In this document: one piece after another, positions 10,509 through 19,583 of the stretch | Layout: every line of letters begins with the position of its first letter | Position numbering within the stretch: position 1 is the first letter of the stretch | The notes under the pieces: model-generated | Database searches by the model: none | Told to the model about the DNA's origin: nothing | What the model saw: the letters and a program-made list of their open reading frames with translations, nothing else | DNA from: Clostridiaceae bacterium | GTDB lineage: Bacteria > Bacillota > Clostridia > Acetivibrionales > DUMB01 | Direction: 5' to 3' | NCBI GenBank assembly: GCA_012840085.1 | Contig: DUMB01000044.1 | Coordinates: forward strand, 20,723 to 84,722 | Length of the DNA stretch: 64,000 nt | Translations under genes and position numbers: made by a program

Positions 10509-10843
10509 AATTTTCCCCCTCATCAAGACTTTAGTTCATTATCCTTTTACTATATTCTTTTGCTATCCCGTGCCGTCTTGCGGGATTATTCCAGAAAAAG
10601 ACGCAGCATTATAGTTATATGTAAACCATATCTTATTTCAATAACATATTACTTATTTTTGAGGGGAAATTATATTAAATGGTTATGAAATATTGTATTT
10701 TTTTATGATTTTGTACTTTTTTTATGGTATTATTTTTTATGACACTGTTTGTTGAAGAGAAAGTATTAAATTTCACATTTGCCTCAAAACTTGCTGAGAT
10801 TTGCCAGCCTGGTATGTTTTGAGGCAAATAATGATATTTTGTA
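10509..10843. other. 335-bp region upstream of the UroD-Trx operon
   Basis: AT-rich. It should carry the operon promoter (a TATAAT lies near 10610 on the minus strand, without a clear -35 box). At the right end it holds the inverted repeat described separately. No gene is supported. Confidence 0.4.
10778..10828 (-). terminator. Inverted repeat, possible terminator of the CBS-domain gene
   Basis: Two perfect 13-bp arms (TTTGCCTCAAAAC at 10778-10790 and its complement at 10816-10828) flank a 25-base loop, 16 bp beyond the stop codon of the minus-strand CBS-domain gene. There is no good T-tract, so it could instead be a regulatory or mRNA-protecting hairpin. Confidence 0.45.
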
Positions 10844-12187
10844 TTATTCGTTATCTGTTCTTCCTGGAGATTTGTCATCCGATAAGTATACAACCGCACT
10901 TTCCAACCTTCGGTCTTTAATCTTTGTAACTTTTATAGTCAATCCATATTCTTCAAGCTCCGGTGTACTGCCATCACTGGGGATGTTCCCCAAAAGGCCG
11001 AAAACCAAGCCGCCAAAAGTATCGTATTCCTCATCAGGAAGTAATACACCAAGCTGCTTTGACACCTCGTCAAGCGGCGCAGTACCCTGTATTCGCCAGG
11101 TCTTCGAATCTATACGCTCTATCTGTGGCAATTCTTCCAGCATGGAAATGTCATCTTCAAGATCGCCTACCAGTTCTTCCAGCAAATCATTCATGGTAAT
11201 AATGCCGCTCATGCCGCCATATTCATCTACAACAACGGCAAAATGATTTCTTGATTTCTTCATGTTGCGGAACAAGACATCGGCCCGGACAGATTCGGGA
11301 ACAAAATAGGCAGGTTGGACGGCGTTCTTCATCACTTCTTCGCGGGTTTTGTCTTTAAGTCTGAAGTAGTCCTTTGCATATAAAACTCCGACGATATTGT
11401 CAGGACTATCTGAGCATATAGGATAAATGGAGTGTCTGCTTTCAATAATGGTCTGTTCCCATTGCTCATCACTTTCTTCAAGCCATAGGAGAGAAACCTC
11501 TGTACGATGAGTCATTATTTCTCCTGCAGAAATATCATCAAATTCAAATATGTTCTGAATCATATTTTGCTCCTCTGGTTGTATTGTTCCCTTTTGTTTG
11601 CCCGCATCTAATATCATAAGAATTTCTTCTTCCGCATTTTCTTCATTCTCGCTGTTGGGATCAACGCCTAACAGCCGTAAAAGCCCGTTGGTTGATACAG
11701 TGAAAAGCCAAACAGCCGGTGTGAATATTCTTGAAACTACATAAATAAGCCCCGACATACCAAGGGCGATCTGTTCAGCTTTTTTCATGGCAAGGCGTTT
11801 AGGAATAAGCTCGCCAAGAAGTACGGTGAAATATGTTAGCAAAACCGTAATTATAGTTACAGACAAGATGTTGATTATAGATAAAGGAATATTAATACTC
11901 ATGCCCGCTAACCATGCTGCCAACCGGTCAGAAAAGTTTTCAGTAGCGACAGCACTGCTTAAAAGATTGACCAAAGTAATGCCAACCTGAATGGTTGCAA
12001 GAAAACTTGCGGGCTGCTGGGTGAGCCTAGTAAGACGTAAGGCACGCTTATCACCGGAAGCAGAGAGTTTTGCCAGTTTGTTATCGTTCATTGAAATAAC
12101 AGCAATTTCCGCACATGCGAAAACAGCATTAAGACATATAAATACAAGTTGAAGTAAAAGTAACCATAACAAAGGATTATCGTCCAA
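10844..12187 (-). CDS. Hemolysin-family (CNNM/CorC-type) membrane protein with CBS domains
   Basis: A 447-residue integral membrane protein. The N-terminal DUF21/CNNM domain (about 1-190) has four hydrophobic segments, with the conserved LLGELIPKRLA at about 121-131. A tandem CBS pair follows (about 200-335, including MTHRTEVSLLWL and HFAVVVDEYGGMSGIIT). The C-terminal CorC/HlyC transporter-associated domain has the typical DEEYDTFGGLVFGLLGNIP. Family members are linked to Mg2+/Co2+ efflux or magnesium homeostasis; the name hemolysin is historical. The length is normal and no lesion is seen. It appears monocistronic. Confidence 0.88.
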   Translation of the reverse strand: MDDNPLLWLLLLQLVFICLNAVFACAEIAVISMNDNKLAKLSASGDKRALRLTRLTQQPASFLATIQVGITLVNLLSSAVATENFSDRLAAWLAGMSINIPLSIINILSVTIITVLLTYFTVLLGELIPKRLAMKKAEQIALGMSGLIYVVSRIFTPAVWLFTVSTNGLLRLLGVDPNSENEENAEEEILMILDAGKQKGTIQPEEQNMIQNIFEFDDISAGEIMTHRTEVSLLWLEESDEQWEQTIIESRHSIYPICSDSPDNIVGVLYAKDYFRLKDKTREEVMKNAVQPAYFVPESVRADVLFRNMKKSRNHFAVVVDEYGGMSGIITMNDLLEELVGDLEDDISMLEELPQIERIDSKTWRIQGTAPLDEVSKQLGVLLPDEEYDTFGGLVFGLLGNIPSDGSTPELEEYGLTIKVTKIKDRRLESAVVYLSDDKSPGRTDNE

Positions 12188-12558
12188 ATTTTATAACCTC
12201 CCAAAGTATGTTCAATATGTATCAAAGTGTTTATAAAGGCTTTGCCATGATAAAAACACCGGATATATCAGATGTATTATTACTTTGTGCTTACATCAAT
12301 AAAAATACACATAACAAAAAGAACAATACATAAATATTTGTCAACTTTGAACAACGGCATCATCAATTAAGAATTGAAAAATCACAATAGCTTTGCATTG
12401 TAAATTTAATATTTATTTTGCATTCCAGGTATAAAATTTTTATAATACACATACGCCTATGAGGTATAAATCAGTTATAATTAAAATATGGAGATATCTA
12501 TAAAATGTAAGCAGTCAAGATATGTATAAGTATTCAGAACTGATGAGGGGAAAATAAC
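12188..12558. other. 371-bp region between divergent genes
   Basis: AT-rich divergent promoter region between the CBS-domain gene (minus) and the ECF sigma gene (plus). No ORF, RNA gene or strong hairpin is evident. An autoregulated ECF promoter may lie here but I cannot assign its boxes. Confidence 0.4.
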
Positions 12559-13065
12559 TTGGAGCCATTGAAGAATAAAAATTTAGACGAACTGATAGCA
12601 GAATATGTATTAAGATATAAGGAAAACTATTACAGGCTGGCATATAGTTATGTAAAAAATGCCGATGATGCTATGGATATTGTCCGGAAATCCGTATACA
12701 AGGCAATTTCATCTGCAGGTTCATTAAAAAACCCTGATTACATAAAAACATGGCTTTACAGAATTGTAATTAATACTTCATTGGATTTTCTCCGAAAGCA
12801 ACGGAAGAGTGTTGCTTTTGACAAAGAGGCTTTAGAAAGTTTCGACTTTAAAACAGTTGACGATTACGGGTACTTTGACTTACAAAAGGCACTGGACAGC
12901 TTACCGGAAGAATATCGTACCATAGTTATATTAAGATACTTTGAAGACCTGAATATAGAGGAAATTGCAGAAATCCTCAATGAAAATATTAATACAATAA
13001 AGATTCAATTGTACAAGTCCCTCGAAAAGCTGGGCATAAATTTAAGTTTTTATGAGGAGGTGTAG
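12559..13065 (+). CDS. ECF RNA polymerase sigma factor (SigV-like)
   Basis: A 168-residue sigma-70-family factor with region 2 (about 14-80; YYRLAYSYVKNADDAMDIV and IKTWLYRIVINTSLDFLRKQ) and region 4 (about 108-160; LPEEYRTIVILRYFEDLNIEEIAE split across the -35 helix-turn-helix). There is no region 3, as expected for ECF factors. The start codon is TTG at 12559, behind TGAGGGG. The stop is directly followed by an RsiV-like anti-sigma gene, one base away, so the two are co-transcribed. By analogy with B. subtilis SigV it would answer to lysozyme or another envelope attack. The partner identification makes this fairly strong, but the stimulus is inferred. Confidence 0.88.
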   Translation: MEPLKNKNLDELIAEYVLRYKENYYRLAYSYVKNADDAMDIVRKSVYKAISSAGSLKNPDYIKTWLYRIVINTSLDFLRKQRKSVAFDKEALESFDFKTVDDYGYFDLQKALDSLPEEYRTIVILRYFEDLNIEEIAEILNENINTIKIQLYKSLEKLGINLSFYEEV

Positions 13066-13066
13066 T

Positions 13067-13969
13067 ATGGAAGATATAGACCTGCAAGTCATTAAAAAGC
13101 AGTATTTAGACACACCCATTCCGGAAGAATTAGGTTCCATAATAGAGAAAGCGCTGAAAGACGGAATTGCATATAGAACAAAAAAGGAAAAAATATATAA
13201 GAGAATAAATATTGCAGCAATTTCAATTGCTGTTTTCCTGGCTTTGCTTACAATTGGAATCAATACCAGTCCAGCCTTTGCATCCCTATTGTCAAAAGTT
13301 CCAATTGTACAAGATGTATCAAAAGTACTGAACTTTAGGATATATATTCTAAATAAAGACAGATTCAAAGCAGATATAAAAATTCCTCGCAAAGAAGGCT
13401 TTAGAAATAAGGAATTGGAAAATAGCCTGAATGAAAAATATCTTGAAGAAAATAAAAAGTTGTATAAAGAGTTCATGGCTGAAATAGAAAAAATAAAAGA
13501 AATCGATGGCCCCAATCTTGGTGTTGTAAGCGGGTATGTTGTGAAGACTGATACAGATAGAATATTGTCCATAGGCCGTTACGTTTTGAATGTTGCAGGT
13601 TCTGCTACAACAAAATTCAAATACGATACCATCGATAAAAAGGAAGAGATTTTAATAACTCTTCCAAGTCTGTTTAAAGACGACAGTTATATAGATGTTA
13701 TAAGTGAAAATATAAAAAGCCAGATGATAGAAAGGATGAAATCTGATGAAAATTTAATTTACTGGGTAAATATGGACGGCAATGAAGAGTATACTGATGT
13801 TTTTGAAAAAATATCAGCTAATCAGAATTTTTACATCAACGAAAAAGGAAAGCTGGTAATTTCCTTTGACGAATATGAGGTTGCGCCGGGATTAATGGGA
13901 ATTCAGGAGTTTGTGATTCCAACTGAAGCAATATCTGACATCCTGGTTAGCAATGTGTATATAAAGTAA
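13067..13969 (+). CDS. RsiV-like anti-sigma factor (DUF4163/DUF3298)
   Basis: A 300-residue single-pass membrane protein. ATG 13067 was chosen over 13052 because GAGGAGGTG precedes it at good spacing. The cytoplasmic N-terminus (1-46) should bind the sigma factor. A membrane helix covers about 47-66. The external part has a DUF4163-like region (about 90-170) and a DUF3298-like region (about 190-295, including ITLPSLFKDDSYIDVISE and DEYEVAPGLMGIQEFVIP). In RsiV this ectodomain binds lysozyme and is then cleaved by signal peptidase and a site-2 protease to free the sigma factor. Whether this copy binds lysozyme cannot be read from the sequence. Adjacent to and translationally coupled with the sigma gene. 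Confidence 0.85.
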   Translation: MEDIDLQVIKKQYLDTPIPEELGSIIEKALKDGIAYRTKKEKIYKRINIAAISIAVFLALLTIGINTSPAFASLLSKVPIVQDVSKVLNFRIYILNKDRFKADIKIPRKEGFRNKELENSLNEKYLEENKKLYKEFMAEIEKIKEIDGPNLGVVSGYVVKTDTDRILSIGRYVLNVAGSATTKFKYDTIDKKEEILITLPSLFKDDSYIDVISENIKSQMIERMKSDENLIYWVNMDGNEEYTDVFEKISANQNFYINEKGKLVISFDEYEVAPGLMGIQEFVIPTEAISDILVSNVYIK

Positions 13970-14011
13970 GTCTCCTTTAACACAAGCGAATTGATTTGCC
14001 CCGTAACAAGC

Positions 14012-14066
14012 TTATTAGCTCTTGAGCCCGGAACTCCTGCTATCGAAATGCTTGCATAACAAGTTA
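14012..14066 (-). repeat. Dispersed intergenic repeat, copy 2
   Basis: Read on the minus strand these 55 bases match 36760-36814 (plus strand) at 45 of 55 positions, without gaps. Both copies are intergenic. The core includes TAGCAGGAGTTCCGGGCTC here and CAGCAGGAGTTTCGAGCTT in the other copy. Confidence 0.65.
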
Positions 14067-14131
14067 AGTTATTGTAAAATGGCAAAGATGCTTTAAGTTT
14101 CATATATGCAGCTGTTTAGGAGGATATTGAT

Positions 14132-14683
14132 ATGATATTGGAAACAAAACGGTTAATACTGCGTCCATGGCAGGAGTCAGATGCAGAAGACCTATATAGA
14201 TATGCAAGCAATCCGGAGATTGGTCCAATAGCAGGCTGGCCTGTTCACACCAGCGTTGAAAACAGCCTTGAAATAATCAGAAGTGTTTTATCAAAGCCGC
14301 ATACCTATGCAGTAGTACTGAAAAGTGAAGGTCACGCTGTTGGCAGCATAGGTTTAATGATTGGTGAAGCCAGTCACATTGGTTTGTCTGATAACGAAGC
14401 TGAAATAGGATACTGGATTGGAGTGCCATTCTGGGGACAGGGGCTTATTCCTGAGGCGGTACGGGAAATTATCCGTTATGCTTTTGAAGACTTGAACCTT
14501 AAAAAGCTGTGGTGCGGATGCTTTGACGGTAATATCAAATCAAAGCGGGTTATGGAAAAATGCGGATTTATGTATCATCATACAAGAAAAGACGTCCCCT
14601 GGCCGTTAACGGGCGATGTGAGAACAATTCATATTACCTGCCTGTCAAAGGAAGAATGGAGTGAAAATGCAAGCAAAGAATAG
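14132..14683 (+). CDS. GNAT-family N-acetyltransferase (RimJ/RimL type)
   Basis: A 183-residue acetyl-CoA-dependent acetyltransferase of the RimJ/RimL branch. The family opening [20 protein letters not shown] is at residues 4-23. The acetyl-CoA loop region contains [19 protein letters not shown] (about 92-110), and the C-terminal [17 protein letters not shown] is typical. AGGAGG lies well placed before the ATG. It stands alone; substrate (protein N-terminus or small molecule) is unknown. Confidence 0.87.
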   Translation: MILETKRLILRPWQESDAEDLYRYASNPEIGPIAGWPVHTSVENSLEIIRSVLSKPHTYAVVLKSEGHAVGSIGLMIGEASHIGLSDNEAEIGYWIGVPFWGQGLIPEAVREIIRYAFEDLNLKKLWCGCFDGNIKSKRVMEKCGFMYHHTRKDVPWPLTGDVRTIHITCLSKEEWSENASKE

Positions 14684-14738
14684 CATGAAAACACAAGAAG
14701 TTCACCCGGCATTTGCGGTGGCAGGAAAACAGCAGCTT

Positions 14739-16034
14739 TTATATAGTAGCCTGGAATATAAACCATCCGTCCTTGACCGAAAACTGGTATATACCGCCAT
14801 GCTTTTCCACGATATGAGCCATGCTTTTTGTGCCAAAACCATGCCCTCTTTCTTTTGATACAGGAAGACCCTTAATGAATTCCGGATTTGTATTATAACT
14901 GTTGCGAATGTCGATGCACAATTTATTATTCTTTGAATACACACGCAGCTTGATATGGCGTTCATTAATGTTGTCTATGCTCTTCGATGCATGTATGGCG
15001 TTTTCCAAAGCGTTTGAGAATAGTGAACATAGCTCTGTATCGCTGAATGGAAGCGAATCAGGCACCTTTGCATCTACTGTCAACAAGACTTCTGATTGTT
15101 TTGCTTTGGAGGCAAAAGAGGACAAAACAAGATTTATTGTTTCGTTTTCGCAAAAGCGTACGGGCGTAATGGCGTCCATGTCAGACTGAGCCGTTTGCAA
15201 ATACTCTTTCAGTTCCCCGATCTGCTCATTGGAGGCCAGCGCATATAAAAGTGAAAAATGGTGCCGCATGTCATGCCTGTAAGCCTGGGCATTCTGCTGC
15301 ATCTTCCGCAGAGAGACCAGTTCTATTTGCGCCTGCTTAAATTGCGTATCCAGCATATCACGCTCTCTCTCTACTCTGGCTTGCTTCTGCATTTCCGTAT
15401 AGTAAAAAATGACAAAAACAAAATAAAAGGCAGATATGACGAAAGGCATGAACTGTACAGCTGCCCGCGTTCCCCTGTACAAAAAATCTGTATAAACAGT
15501 GGTGGCATAGTCCATCAAATAATAAAAAGCCGGAACTGCACCAAATATCAGACAGTATTTAGTTGAGCATTCCATCAAATGCTGAATCGATTTCGCCACA
15601 TATTTTTTCAGAATAAAGTACATAAAAACTACCGTTACGATATAACCCAAATGGTTTATGGTTGCTTTGTCAAAGACATTCCCTCCTACGCCGCTTAAGA
15701 CCTCTCCTGCCATACTGCCAATCCAGCGGGGCGGCTGACAGCACAGAAATGCAGCGAGCATACTGATTACCGAAATAAGCCAGGAACGCTTCAGATGCAT
15801 AGCAATAAAAGCGGTTATCGGAATATGAGTGAGTAACGGATATATTTTCCACGTAATGTCCATACCGTAACGAAACAAGCATGCTATTTGAATGATAAAT
15901 ATAACAACAGTGTAACATCCCAGCACCATGCAGTTTTTTCGTGTAAAAGGCATTCCGGCGAACATGGCCGCAACCACTATGCCGAATAGCAAAGCAGCAA
16001 AATAACGGGAAAATTCGATAACAACTGATATCAT
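14739..16034 (-). CDS. Sensor histidine kinase, GHKL/AgrC-like
   Basis: A 431-residue membrane kinase. ATG 16034 is preceded by GGGGGTGT; the longer reading to 16115 overlaps the regulator gene and lacks a signal. Six or so hydrophobic segments fill residues 1-215. A coiled-coil linker follows, then the phospho-acceptor motif AYRHDMRHHFSLLYAL, and a GHKL ATPase with the N-box FSNALENAIHAS and the G-box GHGFGTKSMAHIVEKHGG. This layout is that of the AgrC/VirS family, which senses peptides or membrane signals. It lies 16 bp downstream of a LytTR response regulator, its obvious partner. No peptide precursor gene was found beside it. Confidence 0.86.
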   Translation of the reverse strand: MISVVIEFSRYFAALLFGIVVAAMFAGMPFTRKNCMVLGCYTVVIFIIQIACLFRYGMDITWKIYPLLTHIPITAFIAMHLKRSWLISVISMLAAFLCCQPPRWIGSMAGEVLSGVGGNVFDKATINHLGYIVTVVFMYFILKKYVAKSIQHLMECSTKYCLIFGAVPAFYYLMDYATTVYTDFLYRGTRAAVQFMPFVISAFYFVFVIFYYTEMQKQARVERERDMLDTQFKQAQIELVSLRKMQQNAQAYRHDMRHHFSLLYALASNEQIGELKEYLQTAQSDMDAITPVRFCENETINLVLSSFASKAKQSEVLLTVDAKVPDSLPFSDTELCSLFSNALENAIHASKSIDNINERHIKLRVYSKNNKLCIDIRNSYNTNPEFIKGLPVSKERGHGFGTKSMAHIVEKHGGIYQFSVKDGWFIFQATI

Positions 16035-16050
16035 TTTTACGACACCCCCT

Positions 16051-16776
16051 TTATTCCTCTTCCATCTGATAAGCCAGGTACTGTTGCTTGATCTCCCGCA
16101 CCTTGCCCTGTGCAACAGGAACAGATGAAAGGGTCTGTAAAGTCACCTGACGTTCCTCAATGGTGTCCACATACTGCATATTCACAATATAGGAACGGTG
16201 GGTTTTAACAAAACACCCATATTTTAATAGATTATCGCAGACGGAGGAAAAGGGTTCCGTACATTTGATTACCTTGCCGGAAAGCAAGTGATACAATACA
16301 TTTCTGCCGTTGACTTCTGCATAAACCAAATTGGAGATTAGTATTTTCTGAATGCCATCATTGCTCTTTACAATAATTGCATCCTCATCTTTTTTTATCT
16401 TTATACTCTCCAAAATCTCGTCAAAGGTAAAGAAAAATTTCTCCTTCGATATAGGCTTTAATACATAGTTAATGGCTTTCACAGAATAGCTTTCCAGAGC
16501 AAATTCCGTTGAAGATGTAAAGAACAAAATCGGTGCGATTTTGTCATATGTACGAATCTCCTTTGCGACATCAATACCTGAAAAGCCTGGCATTATGATG
16601 TCCAGACAGTATATATCAAACCGTTTCCCTTTTTCCAATGCTGAAATCAGATCAAATCCGTTTGGAAAGACAGCGTATTCACAATTCAGATGTCTTGAAG
16701 AACGGTATTGATTTAAGAGATGCACCATATTGGACAACTCATTTATATTATCATCACAGATGGCAATCTGTAGCAT
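16051..16776 (-). CDS. LytTR-family response regulator (AgrA-like)
   Basis: A 241-residue two-component regulator. I start at ATG 16776 (MLQIAICDDN), behind GGGGGAG. The receiver domain covers 1-120, with phospho-acceptor Asp59 in IYCLDIIMPG and the conserved Lys in YVLKPIS. The LytTR DNA-binding domain covers about 130-235 (LVYAEVNGRNVLYHLLSG, FVKTHRSYIVNMQYV). LytTR proteins bind pairs of imperfect direct repeats spaced about two helical turns. Two such pairs, nearly identical, lie before the LemA genes at 17359 and 19223, which makes them candidate targets. Confidence 0.88.
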   Translation of the reverse strand: MLQIAICDDNINELSNMVHLLNQYRSSRHLNCEYAVFPNGFDLISALEKGKRFDIYCLDIIMPGFSGIDVAKEIRTYDKIAPILFFTSSTEFALESYSVKAINYVLKPISKEKFFFTFDEILESIKIKKDEDAIIVKSNDGIQKILISNLVYAEVNGRNVLYHLLSGKVIKCTEPFSSVCDNLLKYGCFVKTHRSYIVNMQYVDTIEERQVTLQTLSSVPVAQGKVREIKQQYLAYQMEEE

Positions 16777-17270
16777 CAGCGCTCCCCCTATTACTTCTCT
16801 CCCTAAGCTAAGTTTAACATAAAAATTAGAATTCAGCACCGTATTATGCAAAAAATTATGACTAATGTCGAAAAATCTATCCAGGCCGCTTCTGATGCCC
16901 TAAAGAAAAAAGGATTTTTTTCGATAATTATTTTGACAAAGCGGGACACAGAGGAACTTCATTCTCCCATCCCCATGAACATGGGAAATAAACTTGCAAA
17001 GCGGCCAGGGAGCCCACCTGCGCTTATCAATAAGTTCAGGACAATACCTGTGGTGTATCGAAAAGTACGGTGATTTTTGTACTTTTTGTGAGTTCAATTC
17101 TCAGGATCCGATAGTTAATTCACCGGATAATGGTACAGAAATTGTTGTATCGTCTTATCCGGACACTATACCGGAGAATGCAAAAATAACATTTATTAGG
17201 GCAAATTAACCTGCCATTGCAACGGAAATTTGATTTTCCAACTTAAAAGGCAAGTTTTGCTGAAACACAT

Positions 17271-17310
17271 AAAAACCGCCTGCAGAAAACTTAGCGGGCG
17301 GTTTTTATTT
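17271..17310 (+). terminator. Rho-independent terminator
   Basis: AAAAACCGCC pairs with GGGCGGTTTTT around a short loop and is followed by ATTTTAT. The A-rich 5' side means it may also work in the other direction. No intact gene lies just before it on the plus strand. Confidence 0.75.
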
Positions 17311-17358
17311 TATACCCGTCAATTTAATTTGGTGCAAATAAGTTCTTAGCAACAAAAA

Positions 17359-17391
17359 ACATATTTCATGTCGAAAAAATCATGTTTCATG
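17359..17391 (+). promoter_or_regulatory. Candidate LytTR operator upstream of LemA gene 1
   Basis: ACATATTTCATG (17359-17370) and TCATGTTTCATG (17380-17391) are direct repeats whose starts are 21 bp apart. The whole block recurs at 19223-19255, and a shared TTTGATAGATTT lies about 25-30 bp further on, at the likely -10 region. The regulator encoded 600 bp away is of the LytTR type. Confidence 0.6.
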
Positions 17392-17482
17392 CATAGGACG
17401 GTTTTCAAAGAAAGTTTTTTGATAGATTTGATGTGCTGTAGTATGTCTGCGAATAAAGGAAATGAACGGGGAGGATTATTTT

Positions 17483-18028
17483 ATGCTGCAAACTGTCATC
17501 GCAATTATTGCTCTAATTGCCCTATGGATAATCTCAACGCAGCGCAAATTGGTGGTGCTAAACGAAAATGTCTGCAATGCCATGAATCAGATCGGGGTGC
17601 AGCTGTCAGGCCGCTTTGATACTCTGATGGCTCTTTTGGATTTGATGAAAGGCTATTCCAGGTATGAAATCGAGGCACTCATTGAAAAAGTCAGAACAAG
17701 AAGAAGTATAATTACGGCAAAATCCACGCCGGATGATGTAGCGCTCCAGGAGAGGATTATTTCCGAGGCCTTGACCAGAATTTCCATTATAGCCGGGCAA
17801 TACCCTGAAATAAAAGCAAACCCCGATTATGTCAAAATCATGGACGCACTGGAAACTTTCGAAAACATGTTGCGCACAAGCTTTTTGATCTACAATGACA
17901 ATGTGACTAAACTTGGTCGTGAGATTCAAATGTTCCCGGTTTCTATAGTTGCAGTAATGCTGGGCTTCCGGCAAAGAGGCTATCTGGAGGAGAAAGCATC
18001 AAAGGTGGGAATGTCAGATATAAACTGA
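17483..18028 (+). CDS. LemA-family protein, copy 1
   Basis: A 181-residue protein with one N-terminal membrane helix (TVIAIIALIALWII) and a long helical cytoplasmic or wall-side body. ATG 17483 has GGGGAGGA before it; the ATG at 17462 overlaps that site. The LemA signature is clear: STQRKLVVLNENVCNAMNQI, then four to five helices, ending FPVSIVAVMLGFRQRGYLE. LemA proteins have no settled function in Firmicutes. The gene is a close paralogue of 19584-20138, and the two share the upstream repeat block. A subtilisin-like lipoprotein lies between them. Confidence 0.84.
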   Translation: MLQTVIAIIALIALWIISTQRKLVVLNENVCNAMNQIGVQLSGRFDTLMALLDLMKGYSRYEIEALIEKVRTRRSIITAKSTPDDVALQERIISEALTRISIIAGQYPEIKANPDYVKIMDALETFENMLRTSFLIYNDNVTKLGREIQMFPVSIVAVMLGFRQRGYLEEKASKVGMSDIN

Positions 18029-18262
18029 GGAACTCAAAATATCTGAAATAAAATTTTTAGTATTAAACCATTAGTAAAATAATTTGACACAATGTTTGAT
18101 GAAAACGGCCTGAGTCTGCTATAGGCAGCTTTAACACAGCAACAATGTTGTGGCAGGCAAAAAATATGGAACTTGCCTTTGGGAAGCTATTGCCTCTATC
18201 CTTAGGAAAATAAAATGTATCTATGGGAGAAGCGAAAATAAATATATCTTTAGGAGAAGCAA

Positions 18263-19168
18263 ATGAAAAAAAATATATGTATTCTATTGGTGATTATCAC
18301 AATTTTTAGTGGTTGTACAGCAGCAAAACCACATACAAATATTTTACAAGAGCCGAATTCTTCGCAAGAGCCGGATACAAATATCTCATCAAAGGAGGAC
18401 GGTGTCGTCATTGCCCTTCTGGACACAGGTATTTCCACTCTTGCCATTGACGAAAGCTGCCTTCTGCCTGGTTATAATTACGTGGAAAACTCGGACAGCA
18501 CCGAGGATAAAATAAATCACGGCACTGCAGCAGCAAGCGTAATTGTAGGCTCTGTCCCTGCAAGAATAGAAGGCCTTGCCCCAAACGCATATCTGGTGCC
18601 ACTGGTCGTCAGAACCAAAACCGAAAGCGGCGGACAAAAAAGCATTACCGCCCAAACTTTGGCACAGGTGATTATTGACTGCGTAGACAAATATAATGCC
18701 GATATTATCAACATAAGCCTTGGCATTAAAAAAGATATAAAAGAAGTGAAAAAAGCCATTGACTATGCCGAAAAAAAGGACGTTTTGGTGGTTTCTGCCG
18801 TTGGAAACGATGGAGAAGATGAAGATTGCTATTATCCTGCCGCCTATGCAACGGTGCTTGCGGTAGGCTCCCACGACAAAGACGGCAAAATATCAAGCTT
18901 TTCCCAAAAAAACGGTACAGTGGATATCCTGGCCCCCGGGGAGGATATCTGGCTTGCTTCCAAAAACGGCAAGACCTTCGGAACCCGGGGCACCTCCTTT
19001 GCAACCGCCTATGTCGCTGCTGTGGCGGCAAATCTGCTTGTTGAAAATCCCGGCCTTTCACCAAAAGAAATAAGGGAAATTCTCTGCCAGTCCGCCACAG
19101 ATATCGGCGAAGAAGGCTTTGACAAAGACAGTGGCTGGGGAATCCTCAATATTCCCTCAAACTTTTAA
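18263..19168 (+). CDS. Subtilisin-like (S8) serine protease lipoprotein
   Basis: A 301-residue exported protease. The lipobox FSGC (Cys18) predicts anchoring in the outer face of the membrane. The catalytic triad is visible: Asp54 (ALLDTGIS), His86 (NHGTAAAS) and Ser245 (GTSFATAY), with oxyanion Asn182 (SAVGNDGE). There is no propeptide domain of usual size between the lipobox and Asp54, so it is a compact form. AGGAG precedes the ATG; the stretch holding this site is duplicated just upstream (18215-18240). It sits between two LemA paralogues, suggesting a joint role at the cell surface, perhaps processing a substrate such as the SLH protein downstream. That last point is a guess. Confidence 0.88.
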   Translation: MKKNICILLVIITIFSGCTAAKPHTNILQEPNSSQEPDTNISSKEDGVVIALLDTGISTLAIDESCLLPGYNYVENSDSTEDKINHGTAAASVIVGSVPARIEGLAPNAYLVPLVVRTKTESGGQKSITAQTLAQVIIDCVDKYNADIINISLGIKKDIKEVKKAIDYAEKKDVLVVSAVGNDGEDEDCYYPAAYATVLAVGSHDKDGKISSFSQKNGTVDILAPGEDIWLASKNGKTFGTRGTSFATAYVAAVAANLLVENPGLSPKEIREILCQSATDIGEEGFDKDSGWGILNIPSNF

Positions 19169-19583
19169 GTTAAGGAATTTTTTCATATGATCATACAAAA
19201 AAAATCATCTCTCAAGCGAGAAACATATTTCATGTCGAAAAAAACATGTTTCATGCATAGAATGATTTTTTAGTGAAATTCTTTGATAGATTTATATGGA
19301 AAAATTTCGAAATAAAAGTACTAGTACTTAATTATTACACTGAGCCTTGCAGCGCGTAGCCGTGGGAACTTAAGTTGCTTCCTCGCAAAGCAGTTCAGGT
19401 AGTCAGGCAATGCAGACGCAGCTTTGGAAACAAAGTTCTTTTCAGATCTTTTGTTATATCTCCATTAGCTTTCTCAGTGTTTTATTAGTGTAATAGAAAA
19501 AGAGCAGACAAAATTACAGTCTGCAGGCGGAATTATGCAAATGAACTCTGCAAACTGTGTGAATGAACAAGGAGGATTATTTT
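19169..19583. other. 415-bp region upstream of LemA copy 2
   Basis: It contains the second candidate LytTR site and promoter (19223-19297) and then about 250 bp of leader with several GC-richer blocks (19340-19450) that could fold. I could not match it to a known riboswitch. Confidence 0.45.
19223..19255 (+). promoter_or_regulatory. Candidate LytTR operator upstream of LemA gene 2
   Basis: ACATATTTCATG (19223-19234) and ACATGTTTCATG (19244-19255), starts 21 bp apart, repeat the arrangement at 17359. The second half is followed by GCATAG and, near 19283, TTTGATAGATTT, as in copy 1, while the bases between are less alike. This pattern of conserved and unconserved positions argues for function. 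Confidence 0.6.

Larger units (their letters stand above)
16777..17482. other. 706-bp region between divergent LytTR and LemA genes
   Basis: No well-supported gene. A plus-strand fragment ending at 17209 (TEIVVSSYPDTIPENAKITF region) lacks a ribosome site and may be the tail of a lost gene. It is followed by a good terminator (17271-17310) and then by the putative LytTR site and LemA promoter. Confidence 0.45.

Noticed and set aside
19320..19470. GC-richer leader before LemA copy 2 considered as a riboswitch
   Set aside because: I compared it with the conserved cores of cyclic-di-GMP and cobalamin riboswitches and found no match; no conserved fold could be shown.
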